This document shows, one piece after another, positions 1-8,778 of a stretch of DNA of 64,000 bases. The position numbers were made by a program, and so were the translations under genes. The notes under the pieces are model-generated. The model made no database searches. It saw only the letters and a program-made list of their open reading frames with translations, and had not been told where the DNA came from. Origin of the DNA: Leisingera sp. NJS204 (lineage in GTDB: Bacteria > Pseudomonadota > Alphaproteobacteria > Rhodobacterales > Rhodobacteraceae); the NCBI RefSeq assembly GCF_004123675.1, contig NZ_CP035417.1, forward strand, positions 1,045,501 through 1,109,500. The letters are read 5' to 3'. Each line of letters begins with the position of its first letter. The stretch's first letter is position 1.

Positions 1-634
1 GATCGAACTGCTGGATGCGCTCAGCGTGCGGGCGGCCAATGCCTATTCCGGCCTCGACCTGCCAGAGACGCCGCTGCTGCTGCTGGAATTCCACGGTTCG
101 GACGCGGGTGTGGTGGAACAGTCGGACATGTTTGCCTCCATCGCCGAGGAATTCAGCGGTTTTGACTTTGCCGCGACCTCAACATCCGAGGAACGCAACA
201 AACTTTGGCAGGCGCGCCATGACATGTATTGGGCCAGCCTGCAGCTGCGCCCCGGTGCCAAGGGGATCTCGACCGATGTCTGCGTGCCGATCTCGCGCCT
301 TGCGGAATGCGTCGGCGCCGCGCGGGACAAGGCTGAGAGCATGGGACTGATGGCGCCGATTGTCGGCCATGTGGGCGACGGCAATTTTCACGCGCTGCTG
401 CTGATTGATATGGACAGCGGTATCGAACGGCAGAAGGCGGATGATTTTGTCGGCTGGCTGAACGATCTGGCGATCTCGATGGATGGCACCTGCACCGGCG
501 AGCACGGCATCGGACAGGGCAAACGTCCCTATCTGCAAAAGGAGCTGGGCGAGACGACCCGCTATATGGCAGCCATCAAGGCCGCACTGGATCCGGAGAA
601 CATCATGAATCCGGGCAAGATCCTGGAGATATGA
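1..634 (+). CDS. FAD-linked oxidase C-terminal part (D-lactate dehydrogenase/glycolate oxidase-like), 5' truncated
   Basis: The reading frame is open from base 2, so the gene begins before the window; the GTG at 26 is only an internal codon. About 210 residues are visible and end at TGA 632-634. The C-terminal pattern (GHVGDGNFH, then GTCTGEHGIG, then LDPENIMNPGKI) is the signature of the FAD-linked oxidase C-terminal domain found in D-lactate dehydrogenase (cytochrome), GlcD and related 2-hydroxyacid dehydrogenases. The histidines of GDGNFH and GEHG line the substrate site in this family. These flavoenzymes pass electrons from a 2-hydroxyacid to the respiratory chain. The substrate cannot be decided from this fragment. 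The next gene lies more than 500 bases away, so no operon partner is visible downstream. Confidence 0.85.
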   Translation, partial: IELLDALSVRAANAYSGLDLPETPLLLLEFHGSDAGVVEQSDMFASIAEEFSGFDFAATSTSEERNKLWQARHDMYWASLQLRPGAKGISTDVCVPISRLAECVGAARDKAESMGLMAPIVGHVGDGNFHALLLIDMDSGIERQKADDFVGWLNDLAISMDGTCTGEHGIGQGKRPYLQKELGETTRYMAAIKAALDPENIMNPGKILEI

Positions 635-1175
635 GCCGCAGGAGCCGGCTGCGAACCATGCTGGATCAACGGCGGACTTTGTGTATTTAGAAAAAGCTGA
701 AGCACTGCCCTGTCGCTTCATCTTTTCTCAAATACTCACTGCGCAACGGGGGCAACAGGATGCAGCGCCAAGATGTTGCACCCCCGGCGCACGCCTGCCT
801 CAGCGTATCTTAAACCCGCTCTGTCATGATCCCGCTTGATCGCGGTCACCGCCGGGCCTGACACCCCCGGCATTTTGGAACAGGGCCCTTTGGCAAGGGC
901 ACGCAGAGACAACGTTGAGCGTGCGGGAGGAACCTCCCGTCCCGCCTCCGCCTCCTTGGCGGCGCCGCCATTCCTAACTGCTGACAATCAAAGCATCAGA
1001 CAGCACCCAAGGATCAGCACCGGCAGAATGCGGCAGCAACCGGCAGGGCAGGGTCCTGGCCGGACAGCGGCGATTGCACTGCACTCTTCCCTGAATTGCC
1101 GGAAAGCTGCCGCAATTCTGCGCCGGGTCCTGAATTGGGATGAAGCCGGAGCGTTTCGCAAAACCGGAGAACGGC
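635..1175. other. Intergenic stretch, 541 bases, with a degenerate REP-like element
   Basis: No convincing gene is visible on either strand. Around 715-740 there is a degraded copy of the short element seen elsewhere in the window (CTTTTCTCAAATACTC). A small inverted repeat GGGAGG-AA-CCTCCC lies at about 929-942 and has no T-run, so it is not a clear terminator. The open frames here are short and have unconvincing composition. Confidence 0.5.
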
Positions 1176-1517
1176 ATGGGACTGAAAAAGGCAATGGGCA
1201 TTCTGGTGTTCAGCACCCAGGCGGTGATCGGCTATGATTACTACATCCAGACCCGTGCCGCGGGGCTGAATTGGGGGGATCTCAGCGCCACCGACTACAG
1301 CACCATCCTGCAGGACCGCTTTACCCGCGCCCGTGCCGCCAAGGAGGCAACCAGCCTTGCCGGTCTTGCTGCCGGGGACGGCCAGTCGATTTGGAGCGAG
1401 GCGGCCGGCTATGGCAAGAGCCTGCTCTCGGGCGGTCAGCAGGTTGCAGATGCACAGAACAACGAGGACGCGCCGCAGCCCGTCTGCATCCGCCGCGGCA
1501 ATGTTGCGGACTGCTGA
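1176..1517 (+). CDS. Small hypothetical protein with N-terminal membrane/signal segment
   Basis: This is a 113-residue protein if translation starts at ATG 1176, which has GGAG a few bases upstream. An in-frame ATG at 1140 exists but has no comparable ribosome site. The N-terminus (MGLKKAMGILVFSTQAVIGYDYY) looks like a single membrane anchor or uncleaved signal, followed by a hydrophilic, Ala/Gly-rich tail that ends with two cysteines (PVCIRRGNVADC). I do not recognise a family. It stands alone between the FAD oxidase and the dimethylglycine dehydrogenase-like gene, both on the same strand, with gaps too long to prove an operon. Composition agrees with the neighbours, so it is probably resident rather than acquired. 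Confidence 0.55.
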   Translation: MGLKKAMGILVFSTQAVIGYDYYIQTRAAGLNWGDLSATDYSTILQDRFTRARAAKEATSLAGLAAGDGQSIWSEAAGYGKSLLSGGQQVADAQNNEDAPQPVCIRRGNVADC

Positions 1518-1735
1518 CAGCCCCAAACCAGCCTGATCAAGGGACCACATGGGGCGCCGGCATGCTTTTTGCTGCGTAGAAAAACGCCATTTCCGGCAGG
1601 ACTTCCATCAAAATCCTGTATGCTGTGGCGCGCAAGGTCGGTTTTGGCTGTTTTTGCGTCGGCCTGATTTTGCGCCGATTGCGCGGCTTGGGCATAACCG
1701 CAGGCAAGAATCTCACAAAGCTGGAGAGCCGGAGA

Positions 1736-4243
1736 ATGAAAACCCAAGTCAAAGCGCTTGTTGTTGGCGGCGGCGCCGTTGGCACCTCGATTGCCTATCA
1801 CCTGGCCAAGGCCGGCTGGGAAGACGTCATGCTGATCGAGCGTGACGAGCTGACCTCCGGCTCGACCTGGCACGCAGCCGGCCTTCTGCCGCTGTTCAAC
1901 ATGTCTTATGCGACCACCCACATCCACAAGTACTCGGTCGATTTCTACAAGACCCTGGAAGAGGAAACCGGCCTGAACGCAGGTTTTGCCGTGGTCGGCA
2001 ACCTGCGCATGGCGCAGACCCAGGAGCGCATGGACGAATACATGCTCTATGCCTCCATCGCGGAAACCTGCGACGTGCCTTATGAATGGCTGACCCCGGA
2101 TGAGATCAAGGCGCGCTGGCCGCTGATCGAGACCTCTGATCTGAAGGGTGCGATCTACCACACCGAGGACGGCTATATTAACCCCGCAGACGTGACCCAG
2201 GCGATGGCCAAGGGCGCCCGTCAGCGCGGTGTTGAGATCGTTCGCAAGCTGCAGGCTGATGAATTCCATTGGACCGGCACCCACTGGGAAGTCACCTGCA
2301 CCAAAATGGTGGAGAAGGGCGGCAACCTGGTGGAGAGCGACGAGAAGGTTGTGATCACCGCCGAGCATGTCGTGACCGCATCCGGCAACCACGCGCAGCG
2401 CACCGCCAAGATGCTGGGCATCAAGATGCCGGCAATCCCGGTCGAGCACACCTTCATCGTCATGGACAAGGACCCCGAGCTGGTCAAATGGCGCGAAGCA
2501 GGCAACCCCGAGCACCCCGTTGTGCGCGACGCCGACAATGAATCCTATGCCCGTGAAGAACGCGGCGGCTGGATCCTGGGGATTTATGAGCGCGGGGCAC
2601 CTGCGCGTTTTGAGCACGGTGTGCCGGACAGCTTCCGCGCCGACCTGTTCCCGCTGGAACTGGACCGGATTGCCGATCAGTACATGGCGATGGCCGAACG
2701 GGTTCCGTCCTGCGCTGAATCCGGCCTGAAAGACGATTTCAACGGCCCGATCTGCTACACTCCCGACGGCAACCCGCTGGTCGGCCCGGCACCGGGCCTG
2801 CGCAACATGTGGCTGGCGGAAGGCTTCTCCTTCGGCATCACCGCCGCAGGCGGCACCGGCTATTATCTGGCGCAGATGATGGTCGACGGCGAAGCCGAGA
2901 TCGACATGGCGTCGCTCGACCCGAAACGCTACTCCTCCAACTGGATGACCACCGAGTTCGCGGCCCGCAAGAATGAAGAGTGCTATGAGCACGTCTACAT
3001 CCTGCACCACCCGGACGAAGAGCGCCCGGCAGCCCGCCCGCTGCGCACCGCGCCCGCGTTCGACCGCCAGAAAGCCCGCGGCGCGCAATTCGGCTGGGTC
3101 AACGGCTGGGAACGTCCGAACTACTTCGGTCCCGTGGACGCCGCCGACAACTTTGACGAGGAAGCCCGCTCCTTCCGCCGCGGCGGCTGGTGGCAGCACG
3201 CTGTGGACGAAGCCAAGGCGATCCGCGAAGGTGTTGGCCTGGTCGATGCAACTGCCTTTACCAAGCACATCGTCAAAGGCCCTGGTGCGACTCAGTTCCT
3301 TGACTGGTTCACCTGCAACAAACTGCCCAAGGTCGGCCGCATCAACCTGACCTATGCGCTGACCGTAGCCGGCACCACCCGGACTGAGTACACCATCGTC
3401 CGCCTGAAGGACGACGAGTATTACCTGGTGTCCGCAGGTGCCTGGACCGAATACGACGCCGACTTCCTGAAGAAGGCGATCGCGGATAAGGAAGCTGAAT
3501 TCGGCCGTATCGAGCTGCAGGACGTGACCACCCAGTGGGGCGTGTTTGCGATTGCCGGTCCGAAATCGCGCGACGTGCTGAAAGAGATCATCGTCGATGC
3601 CGATCCGGAAACCGCGCTGTCCAACAAGCGTTTCCCCTGGCTGTCGGCCCGCCAGATCGAACTGGGCATGTGCCCGGTGAACGCGATCCGCGTGGCCTAT
3701 ACCGGTGAACTCGGCTGGGAACTGCACCACCCGATGGAGATGCAGAACTACCTGTTCGATCTGCTGGAAAAAGCCGGTGAGAAGCACGGCATGAAACTGG
3801 TGGGTGCTCGCGCCCAGAACTGGCTGCGCCAGGAGAAATCCTATCGCGCCTTTGGCAACGAACTGGGCCGCGACGCAACCCCGGCCGAAGCGGATCTGCC
3901 GCGCTTTATCGACCTGGAAAAAGATTTCCACGGCAAGGAAAAGCTGATCGAGACCGGCGTGCGGGTGAAATGCTGCACCCTGCTGATCGACGGACCCGAA
4001 GACGCTGATCCCTGGGGCCGTGAGGCGCTGTACGCCGAGGATGGCACCCGTGTGGGCCGCCTGACCTCGGGCGGCTATTCGGTGGCCTTCGAGAAATCCA
4101 TCGGCATGGGCTATGTAAAGCCCGAGATGGCGGTGGAAGGCACCAAGCTGAAGGTCAAGATCCAGGACAAGCTGTGGGACGCGGTTGTGACCTGCGACAG
4201 CCCCTATGACCCGAAGAACGAGACCATCCGCCAGAACGGGTGA
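1736..4243 (+). CDS. Dimethylglycine/sarcosine dehydrogenase-type FAD oxidoreductase with GcvT-like domain
   Basis: This 835-residue protein has two domains. Residues 1 to about 375 form a DAO-type FAD domain (dinucleotide motif VVGGGAVGTSIAYHL near residue 9). The motif GSTWHAAG at about 42-49 contains the histidine (about H46) that carries covalent FAD in dimethylglycine and sarcosine dehydrogenases. The second half (about 430-835) is a GcvT/aminomethyltransferase-like, tetrahydrofolate-binding domain with motifs such as YTGELGWELH and a C-terminal GGYSVAFEKSIGMGYV. Such enzymes demethylate N-methylated glycines and pass the one-carbon unit to folate; marine roseobacters use them in glycine betaine breakdown. 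ATG 1736 is chosen because the protein aligns from there and GGAGAGCCGGAGA lies just upstream; the frame stays open to 1625. A strong terminator follows at 4341. The exact N-methyl substrate is inferred. Confidence 0.85.
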   Translation: MKTQVKALVVGGGAVGTSIAYHLAKAGWEDVMLIERDELTSGSTWHAAGLLPLFNMSYATTHIHKYSVDFYKTLEEETGLNAGFAVVGNLRMAQTQERMDEYMLYASIAETCDVPYEWLTPDEIKARWPLIETSDLKGAIYHTEDGYINPADVTQAMAKGARQRGVEIVRKLQADEFHWTGTHWEVTCTKMVEKGGNLVESDEKVVITAEHVVTASGNHAQRTAKMLGIKMPAIPVEHTFIVMDKDPELVKWREAGNPEHPVVRDADNESYAREERGGWILGIYERGAPARFEHGVPDSFRADLFPLELDRIADQYMAMAERVPSCAESGLKDDFNGPICYTPDGNPLVGPAPGLRNMWLAEGFSFGITAAGGTGYYLAQMMVDGEAEIDMASLDPKRYSSNWMTTEFAARKNEECYEHVYILHHPDEERPAARPLRTAPAFDRQKARGAQFGWVNGWERPNYFGPVDAADNFDEEARSFRRGGWWQHAVDEAKAIREGVGLVDATAFTKHIVKGPGATQFLDWFTCNKLPKVGRINLTYALTVAGTTRTEYTIVRLKDDEYYLVSAGAWTEYDADFLKKAIADKEAEFGRIELQDVTTQWGVFAIAGPKSRDVLKEIIVDADPETALSNKRFPWLSARQIELGMCPVNAIRVAYTGELGWELHHPMEMQNYLFDLLEKAGEKHGMKLVGARAQNWLRQEKSYRAFGNELGRDATPAEADLPRFIDLEKDFHGKEKLIETGVRVKCCTLLIDGPEDADPWGREALYAEDGTRVGRLTSGGYSVAFEKSIGMGYVKPEMAVEGTKLKVKIQDKLWDAVVTCDSPYDPKNETIRQNG

Positions 4244-4340
4244 TCTTTGGTCCGGGCCCTTTGGGGTCCGGCAGCCCGTCCAAGGGACGGGTTAAGGAGA
4301 TCGCGGCGGAGCCCCGGATCTGGCTCAGGAAACAGCAATA

Positions 4341-4370
4341 TACCCCGGCCTGTGCGCCGGGGTATTTTTT
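4341..4370 (+). terminator. Rho-independent terminator of the dehydrogenase gene
   Basis: A perfect 9-bp stem, TACCCCGGC (4341-4349) with GCCGGGGTA (4356-4364), closes a 6-nt loop and is followed directly by a run of six T (4365-4370). This is a textbook intrinsic terminator about 100 bases after the stop codon at 4243. Confidence 0.9.
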
Positions 4371-4476
4371 GTTCGGCCTGGCATTGGCGGCCTGGTCGTT
4401 GCCTTCGGTGCCATGTGTCAGTCAGCTGAATGTCTCACGCGTGCTTTGCGCAGATGATTTCCCCTTTAAAGTGTGA

Positions 4477-4482
4477 TATAAT
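4477..4482 (+). promoter_or_regulatory. Possible -10 box for the metalloprotease gene
   Basis: An exact TATAAT preceded by TGTGA lies in an otherwise GC-rich region. No good TTGACA-like partner is found 16-18 bases upstream, and the start codon is 340 bases away, so this is only a candidate. Confidence 0.25.
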
Positions 4483-4822
4483 TGCTGTCGGAATGCAGGC
4501 CTTCCACACTGCAAGTTCCGCAGTTTGCCGAACCTTTTAAAGTACAGAACGGCACGGCGTGGCCGCTGAAACATACCTTGGCGCGATGCAACCGCGCAGC
4601 AGCTAAGCTTGCGGGCAAGGCGTTGAAAAACTTGCCTTTTTATGGGGCTTCCCGTTTCGAGCCATGTTGCGCAATGCCCGTGCGCCGCCTCTTGCGGCAT
4701 GTGCAAGGAAGCGTGCCGCACAGGAATCCGCAACCCCGCGTCCAGGTGTTTTGCCGCCTCTGCTCACTGAACGCGGCCTGCACTGCGATACCAGTAACGA
4801 TTGTCCGAAAAGGAGGTTTGAA

Positions 4823-5974
4823 ATGGCCGCTCGCAAAACCCAATCCAGCCGCATCGAGGAACTGGAAGACCGGATTGACGACTTAGAGGAACAGCTTGGC
4901 CAGGACCCGGACTGTTATGGCCGTTCCGGCAGCGCGCCTCAGGTTTGCTCGTTGCCGGTGCTGCCGGAACGTGCATTTGATGCCGGAGTGTCTTCCGACC
5001 GGCAGCGGGCAATACTGGCGACCGGCGATAAATGGGTCAATGGCACCAATATTCACTATTTCCTGTTTTCCAGCGGGTTGTTTGGCGGTGCCAGCGACCA
5101 GCGGGCGGTTGTGCAGCAGGCGTTTCAGGTTTGGAAGGATCTAGGCATTGGCCTGAATTTCACCGAGGTGACCGATATCCGGGATGCAGAGCTGCGCATC
5201 GGGTTTCTGCGCAACGATGGCTCATGGTCCTACATCGGCACCGTGGCGCTGCGTTTGGGCCAGCAAGAGCGCACCATGAATTTCGGCTGGGACATTACCC
5301 AGGCCGGCCCGAACGGGCTGGACACAGCCATCCATGAGATCGGCCACGCGCTTGGGCTGAAACACGAACACCAAAACCCCAACGCGGGAATCGTCTGGAA
5401 CCGCCAGGCGGTGTACGACTACTTTGCCCGCACGCAGAACCCGCCCTGGGACGAGGAAACGACCGACCACAACATTCTGAACAAACTCGACCCGGCGACG
5501 GTCGACGGAACGGAATGGGATCCCGACTCGGTTATGCACTATGCCTTTGCCGCCGGCCTGATCAACCAGCCGCCGGAGTTTCGCAGCGGGCTTGAGCCTG
5601 CACCGGGGCTTTCGCAAAAGGACATGGAGGTGATCCGCCGCTTCTATCCGCCAATCGGCGCGGCGGCGCTGCCGCAGCTCATCCCGTTCAAATCCGAGCA
5701 GCTGGCCCTGATGCCCGGCGAGCAGAAGAATTTTGCAGTGATCCCGGACCATTCGCGTGATTACACGTTTTCAACCTTCGGATTGTCCGACACGGTTATG
5801 GTGCTGTTTGAGGATATTGACGGCACCCCGGTCTATGTGGAGGGCGACGATGACAGCGGCTTTAACCGCAACGCCCGTTTCACCGTACGGCTGATAAAGG
5901 ACCGGAGCTATAAGCTGCGTATCCGCCTTTACTATGACTGGGCTGCAGGCGATGCGGCTGTCATGATGTGGTGA
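4823..5974 (+). CDS. Zinc metalloprotease (matrixin/astacin-like, metzincin)
   Basis: This 383-residue protein begins at ATG 4823 with AGGAGG six bases upstream. Residues 1-35 form a charged, probably helical stretch (EELEDRIDDLEEQLG) and no classical signal peptide is visible. The catalytic zinc motif HEIGHALGLKHEH lies at about residues 171-183 (HExxHxxGxxH of metzincins), and a Met-turn VMHY follows near residue 237-240, as in matrixins and astacins. After a linker (PPIGAAALPQ) the last ~100 residues look like a beta-sandwich of the bacterial pre-peptidase C-terminal type. Export could use a type I system that reads a C-terminal signal, but I see no transporter beside it. The gene stands alone and converges on the HD-domain gene; a hairpin at 5992-6024 lies between them. 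The substrate is unknown. Confidence 0.8.
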   Translation: MAARKTQSSRIEELEDRIDDLEEQLGQDPDCYGRSGSAPQVCSLPVLPERAFDAGVSSDRQRAILATGDKWVNGTNIHYFLFSSGLFGGASDQRAVVQQAFQVWKDLGIGLNFTEVTDIRDAELRIGFLRNDGSWSYIGTVALRLGQQERTMNFGWDITQAGPNGLDTAIHEIGHALGLKHEHQNPNAGIVWNRQAVYDYFARTQNPPWDEETTDHNILNKLDPATVDGTEWDPDSVMHYAFAAGLINQPPEFRSGLEPAPGLSQKDMEVIRRFYPPIGAAALPQLIPFKSEQLALMPGEQKNFAVIPDHSRDYTFSTFGLSDTVMVLFEDIDGTPVYVEGDDDSGFNRNARFTVRLIKDRSYKLRIRLYYDWAAGDAAVMMW

Positions 5975-5991
5975 ACGCATAGGTTTTGTTT

Positions 5992-6024
5992 CTGCGCGCC
6001 CGGGGGTAAAGCCTGGGCGCGCAG
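5992..6024. terminator. Hairpin between convergent genes
   Basis: The exact inverted repeat CTGCGCGCCC (5992-6001) / GGGCGCGCAG (6015-6024) encloses a 13-nt loop. It lies between convergent genes but has no T-run, so it may act as an mRNA 3' end structure or a weak bidirectional terminator. Confidence 0.45.
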
Positions 6025-6112
6025 CCTGTGCCGGCATTTGGGATGCGGTTATCGCGCGGCGGCCGGAAGCCATTGATCCGGCCCCGGTGAGGCGGAATTG
6101 CTTCTGTCTGGT

Positions 6113-6703
6113 TTATTCCTGCGCCGTCTCCGCCAGCTCCATATGACCCCAGCCGCGCGACAGAACACGGCGCAGGATCGGCTCGAAGAACTCCAGCGGC
6201 TTGGTGGGATACTCGGGGTCAAAGGCGCATTGGTCGTATTTTTCGCAGAAATACCGGCAGTCCTCCCAATGGGGGCTGCCGCGGTATTTGTCGCGGGCGT
6301 TGCGGTCACCGCCGAAATGATGGTTGTAATAGAAACCCTGGAACACGCAGTGATGTTTCAGAATCCAATAGGTTTTCTCGCGGACATAGGGTTTCATCAT
6401 CGCCGCTGACAGCTCGCCATGGTTGTAGGGCGACAGGATATCGCCGGTGTCATGCACCAGTGCGGCGACGATGATCTCGTCATCGGCGCCGTCTTCATGC
6501 GCGCGGGTCGCGGCCTGCAGCGAGTGCTGGTACCGGTTCACCGGGTAGGGGGTCCAATCCTCGTCCAAAGAGCGGATCGCGTCCAGAATCCGGTCGGGCA
6601 GGGCGGCGTTGTATTCCTCCTCATATTTCTCCACCGCGGCCCAGTCTTCGGGCGTGGCGTCTTCGAAACTGGTCCAGGTGGGCTTGTGGCTTTTGTCCAG
6701 CAT
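6113..6703 (-). CDS. HD-domain protein (metal-dependent hydrolase/oxygenase superfamily)
   Basis: This 196-residue protein carries the HD-superfamily metal ligands in order: H60 (in RYQHS), H84-D85 (in ALVHDTGD), H95 (in YNHGE) and further histidines at 117-118 and 128-129. Length and ligand layout resemble small single-domain HD proteins, a group that includes phosphohydrolases and the mixed-valent di-iron oxygenases related to PhnZ and myo-inositol oxygenase. The HDTGD variant and the Tyr/Glu-rich N-terminus (VEKYEEEYNAALPDR) are compatible with an oxygenase, but this is inference. It is divergent from a LysR-type regulator starting at 6803. The 99-base gap contains a perfect palindrome, so this gene is the regulator's likely target. 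Confidence 0.7.
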   Translation of the reverse strand: MLDKSHKPTWTSFEDATPEDWAAVEKYEEEYNAALPDRILDAIRSLDEDWTPYPVNRYQHSLQAATRAHEDGADDEIIVAALVHDTGDILSPYNHGELSAAMMKPYVREKTYWILKHHCVFQGFYYNHHFGGDRNARDKYRGSPHWEDCRYFCEKYDQCAFDPEYPTKPLEFFEPILRRVLSRGWGHMELAETAQE

Positions 6704-6772
6704 GTCGCGGGTCCTTTGGTTGATATGGTTTCAGCCTAGCGAAACGTAACCAAGCAGAAAAACGAATTGATT

Positions 6773-6787
6773 TGCTCGATCCGAGCA
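6773..6787. promoter_or_regulatory. Candidate LysR-type operator palindrome
   Basis: The perfect dyad TGCTCG-ATC-CGAGCA sits in the divergent gap, 15 bases before the chosen start of the LysR gene. LysR regulators bind dyads of this kind in shared divergent promoters. The site would fall inside coding sequence if the longer regulator start at 6767 were used, which argues for the start at 6803. Confidence 0.5.
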
Positions 6788-6802
6788 GAAATAGTGATCA
6801 TC

Positions 6803-7648
6803 ATGCAGATCAGCGCTTTTGAGACCTTTCTGGCTATCGAGGCCGCCGGCAGTTTTCATGCCGCGGCGCGGCGGCTGCACATCACCCAGACCGCGGTCAG
6901 CGCCCGCATCAAGGCGCTGGAGGAGGCGCTGGGCGCCAGCCTGTTTGAACGCGGGCCGGGCGGCACCCGGCTGTCTGCGGCGGGCCGGCAGTTTCTGCCC
7001 TATGCCGAGCAGATGATGCGGACCTGGGAGTTTGTTTCCGGCGATTTGCGGGAAAGCCTGGCAGGAAGGGTTTCACTTCGGTTGGGGGCGCAGCTGTCAG
7101 TTTGGGATCCTCTGCTGGTCGATGTGGCCGTCTGGCTGGAACAGGCGCAGGGCACCGTGCCGTTCACGCTGAACTATGATCACGGTCTCAACATGGGCGA
7201 AGCGGTGGCGCGCAGGCTGCTGGATCTGGCAATTGTGAACGAGGTTCCCGCAGGCACAAGGCTGGGGGTAGAGGAACTGCCGCCGGAGGAGCTGGTTCTG
7301 GTGTCGGACCAGCAGTTGCGGCTGGGTCGGGACGCATTGCCCCTGTTCATCAACCTGGAGTTCGGCAGCGAATATGCGGCGCAGGTGCAGCAGGTGCTGC
7401 CGCAGCGCAGCCGCCAGCATATCGTTTTGGGTAACGCGCCGATGGGTTTGCGCTATCTGATGAAACGGGGCGGCATGGGGTATTTTCCTGCCTATATGGC
7501 GGCGGGGGCGCTGGCGGCGGGACAAATCCACAGGGTCGAGGACGCGCCGACAATCCAACTGAGCTGCAAGGTGCTGTACCTGCCGGACAACCCGGCGCTG
7601 GAGCAGATCCGCCAGGTCTTGCAAGGGTTGCGGGAGGTGCGCACATAA
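6803..7648 (+). CDS. LysR-family transcriptional regulator
   Basis: This 281-residue protein has the LysR winged helix-turn-helix at residues 1-60 (MQISAFETFLAIEAAGSFHA, then ARRLHITQTAVSARIKALE and GASLFERG). A periplasmic-binding-protein-like effector domain covers about 90-280. Start 6803 matches the usual LysR N-terminus; an upstream ATG at 6767 would add 12 atypical residues. It is divergent from the HD-domain gene, the usual layout for a LysR regulator and its target, with a dyad at 6773-6787 between them. The effector is unknown; a substrate or product of the HD enzyme is the simplest guess. Confidence 0.85.
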   Translation: MQISAFETFLAIEAAGSFHAAARRLHITQTAVSARIKALEEALGASLFERGPGGTRLSAAGRQFLPYAEQMMRTWEFVSGDLRESLAGRVSLRLGAQLSVWDPLLVDVAVWLEQAQGTVPFTLNYDHGLNMGEAVARRLLDLAIVNEVPAGTRLGVEELPPEELVLVSDQQLRLGRDALPLFINLEFGSEYAAQVQQVLPQRSRQHIVLGNAPMGLRYLMKRGGMGYFPAYMAAGALAAGQIHRVEDAPTIQLSCKVLYLPDNPALEQIRQVLQGLREVRT

Positions 7649-7711
7649 AATCCCGGTGCGGAATTTCCGCCGGAAAACAGGTGGTCTCCGGGCTGAATTC
7701 CGCGTCGGAGG

Positions 7712-8047
7712 TCAGCGGGTCAGCTGATCGAAACAGTCCATCGCCTTGGCCGCATACATCATTGCCGGCCCGCCGCCCATCTGGATCGACATCGCCAGCA
7801 CGTCGCCCACTTCCGCCCGGCTTGCCCCCGACTTGACCAGCGCCTCCACATGCAGTCCGATGCAATCCTCGCAGCGCAGGGCCACCGCGATGCCAAGGGC
7901 CACAAATTCCTTTTGCTTGAACTCCAGCACACCGCCCTGTTTCACAGCTTTGCCAAGTGCGCCGAAGGCCTGCGCGGCTTCGGGGATGGCGCCGTTCAGA
8001 TTGCGCAGACCCTTGCGGGTCTCATTCAGTTTGCCGTGCCAGTCCAT
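7712..8047 (-). CDS. Carboxymuconolactone decarboxylase/AhpD-like protein
   Basis: This 111-residue protein covers the whole CMD fold. It holds the AhpD-type active-site pattern C59-x2-C62-x3-H66 (in ALRCEDCIGLHVEAL), followed by the helical VGDVLAMSIQMGGGPAMMYA segment. Proteins of this type act as peroxidase-linked thiol reductants or remain of unknown function; the CxxCxxxH pattern favours the AhpD-like redox type over a true decarboxylase. It is the last gene of a minus-strand run (aldo/keto reductase, FAD oxidoreductase, DUF938, this gene), 74 bases after the DUF938 stop, so co-transcription is plausible but less certain than for the overlapping genes upstream. Confidence 0.8.
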   Translation of the reverse strand: MDWHGKLNETRKGLRNLNGAIPEAAQAFGALGKAVKQGGVLEFKQKEFVALGIAVALRCEDCIGLHVEALVKSGASRAEVGDVLAMSIQMGGGPAMMYAAKAMDCFDQLTR

Positions 8048-8121
8048 CTGCCTGTCCCTCAGAAATATATTCCAGTTTCAGAAGGTTTATGGGCCGCAGG
8101 GGCGGGCAGCATTGATCCAGA

Positions 8122-8778
8122 TCAGAGGCGTGGTTTTTCCGCAATCAGCGCCAGATTGTTGGCGGGCATCTCGACCGCCTGCAGCAGCTCCAGCCCGTTG
8201 CCGTGCAGCCAGTCGATGGTGTCGAAATCGTCCTTGTAGCCTATCTGCGGGTCGTGGGCGGTGAGGCTGGCATGGAACGCTTTGTCGCCCTCGCTGGTCA
8301 GCTCGCCGCCACGCAGGAAGGGGCCATAGATCACAAAGCGCCCGCCGGGGGCGAGGGCGGCGGCGGCCTCGGCGATGAGGGTTTCTGCTTCATCTTCGCT
8401 GATCAGATGCAGGAGGTTGACCAGCACGATCAAATTCTGCCCCGGGTGATCTGCACCCCAGCCGGGGGCGGTAGCATCCAGCGGCACCGGCGGGGCGATG
8501 TTCGCCAGGCTCGCCCCTTCGGCATAGGCTTGGATACTGGCAAGCCGGACCGCCTCCGCTTCGCTGGGCTGCCACATCAGACCGGGCAGGCGCGCGGCAT
8601 AGGCCGCGATATGCTGGCCGGTGCCGCTGGCCAGTTCCAGCGCGCGGCCTTGCGGCGGGGCAACCTCTGCCAGCAGATCGCACAGCACATCGCTGTTGCG
8701 GACGGCGGCAGGGGCGAACAGCTTGCCATCCTCAGGTGCCGCGACCGAAGCTGATCCGGGGACAGAGCGCACCGGCAT
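8122..8778 (-). CDS. DUF938 family protein (SAM-dependent methyltransferase-like)
   Basis: This 218-residue protein matches the DUF938 family: an N-terminal FAPAAVRNSDVLCDLL segment, a glycine-rich SAM-type motif (ALELASGTGQHIAAYAARLP) near residue 45-65, and the family hallmarks VNLLHLISEDE and FVIYGPFLRGGE, which sit where class I methyltransferases have motif IV-V. The substrate is unknown. The ATG at 8778 overlaps the TGA of the upstream FAD oxidoreductase by four bases, giving translational coupling and fixing the start; the open frame continues to 8913 but only in anti-parallel shadow of the upstream gene. Confidence 0.8.
   Translation of the reverse strand: MPVRSVPGSASVAAPEDGKLFAPAAVRNSDVLCDLLAEVAPPQGRALELASGTGQHIAAYAARLPGLMWQPSEAEAVRLASIQAYAEGASLANIAPPVPLDATAPGWGADHPGQNLIVLVNLLHLISEDEAETLIAEAAAALAPGGRFVIYGPFLRGGELTSEGDKAFHASLTAHDPQIGYKDDFDTIDWLHGNGLELLQAVEMPANNLALIAEKPRL

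Larger units (their letters stand above)
4244..4822. other. Intergenic stretch, 579 bases
   Basis: It contains the terminator at 4341-4370 and a possible promoter box at 4477-4482. The remainder shows no credible coding region on either strand. The long leader before the metalloprotease start codon (4823) is AT-richer around 4450-4490 than the surrounding genes. Confidence 0.55.

Noticed and set aside
1436-3931. 831-residue open frame on the minus strand
   Set aside because: It lies fully antisense to the dimethylglycine dehydrogenase gene, has no family resemblance, and is a codon-bias shadow of a GC-rich gene.
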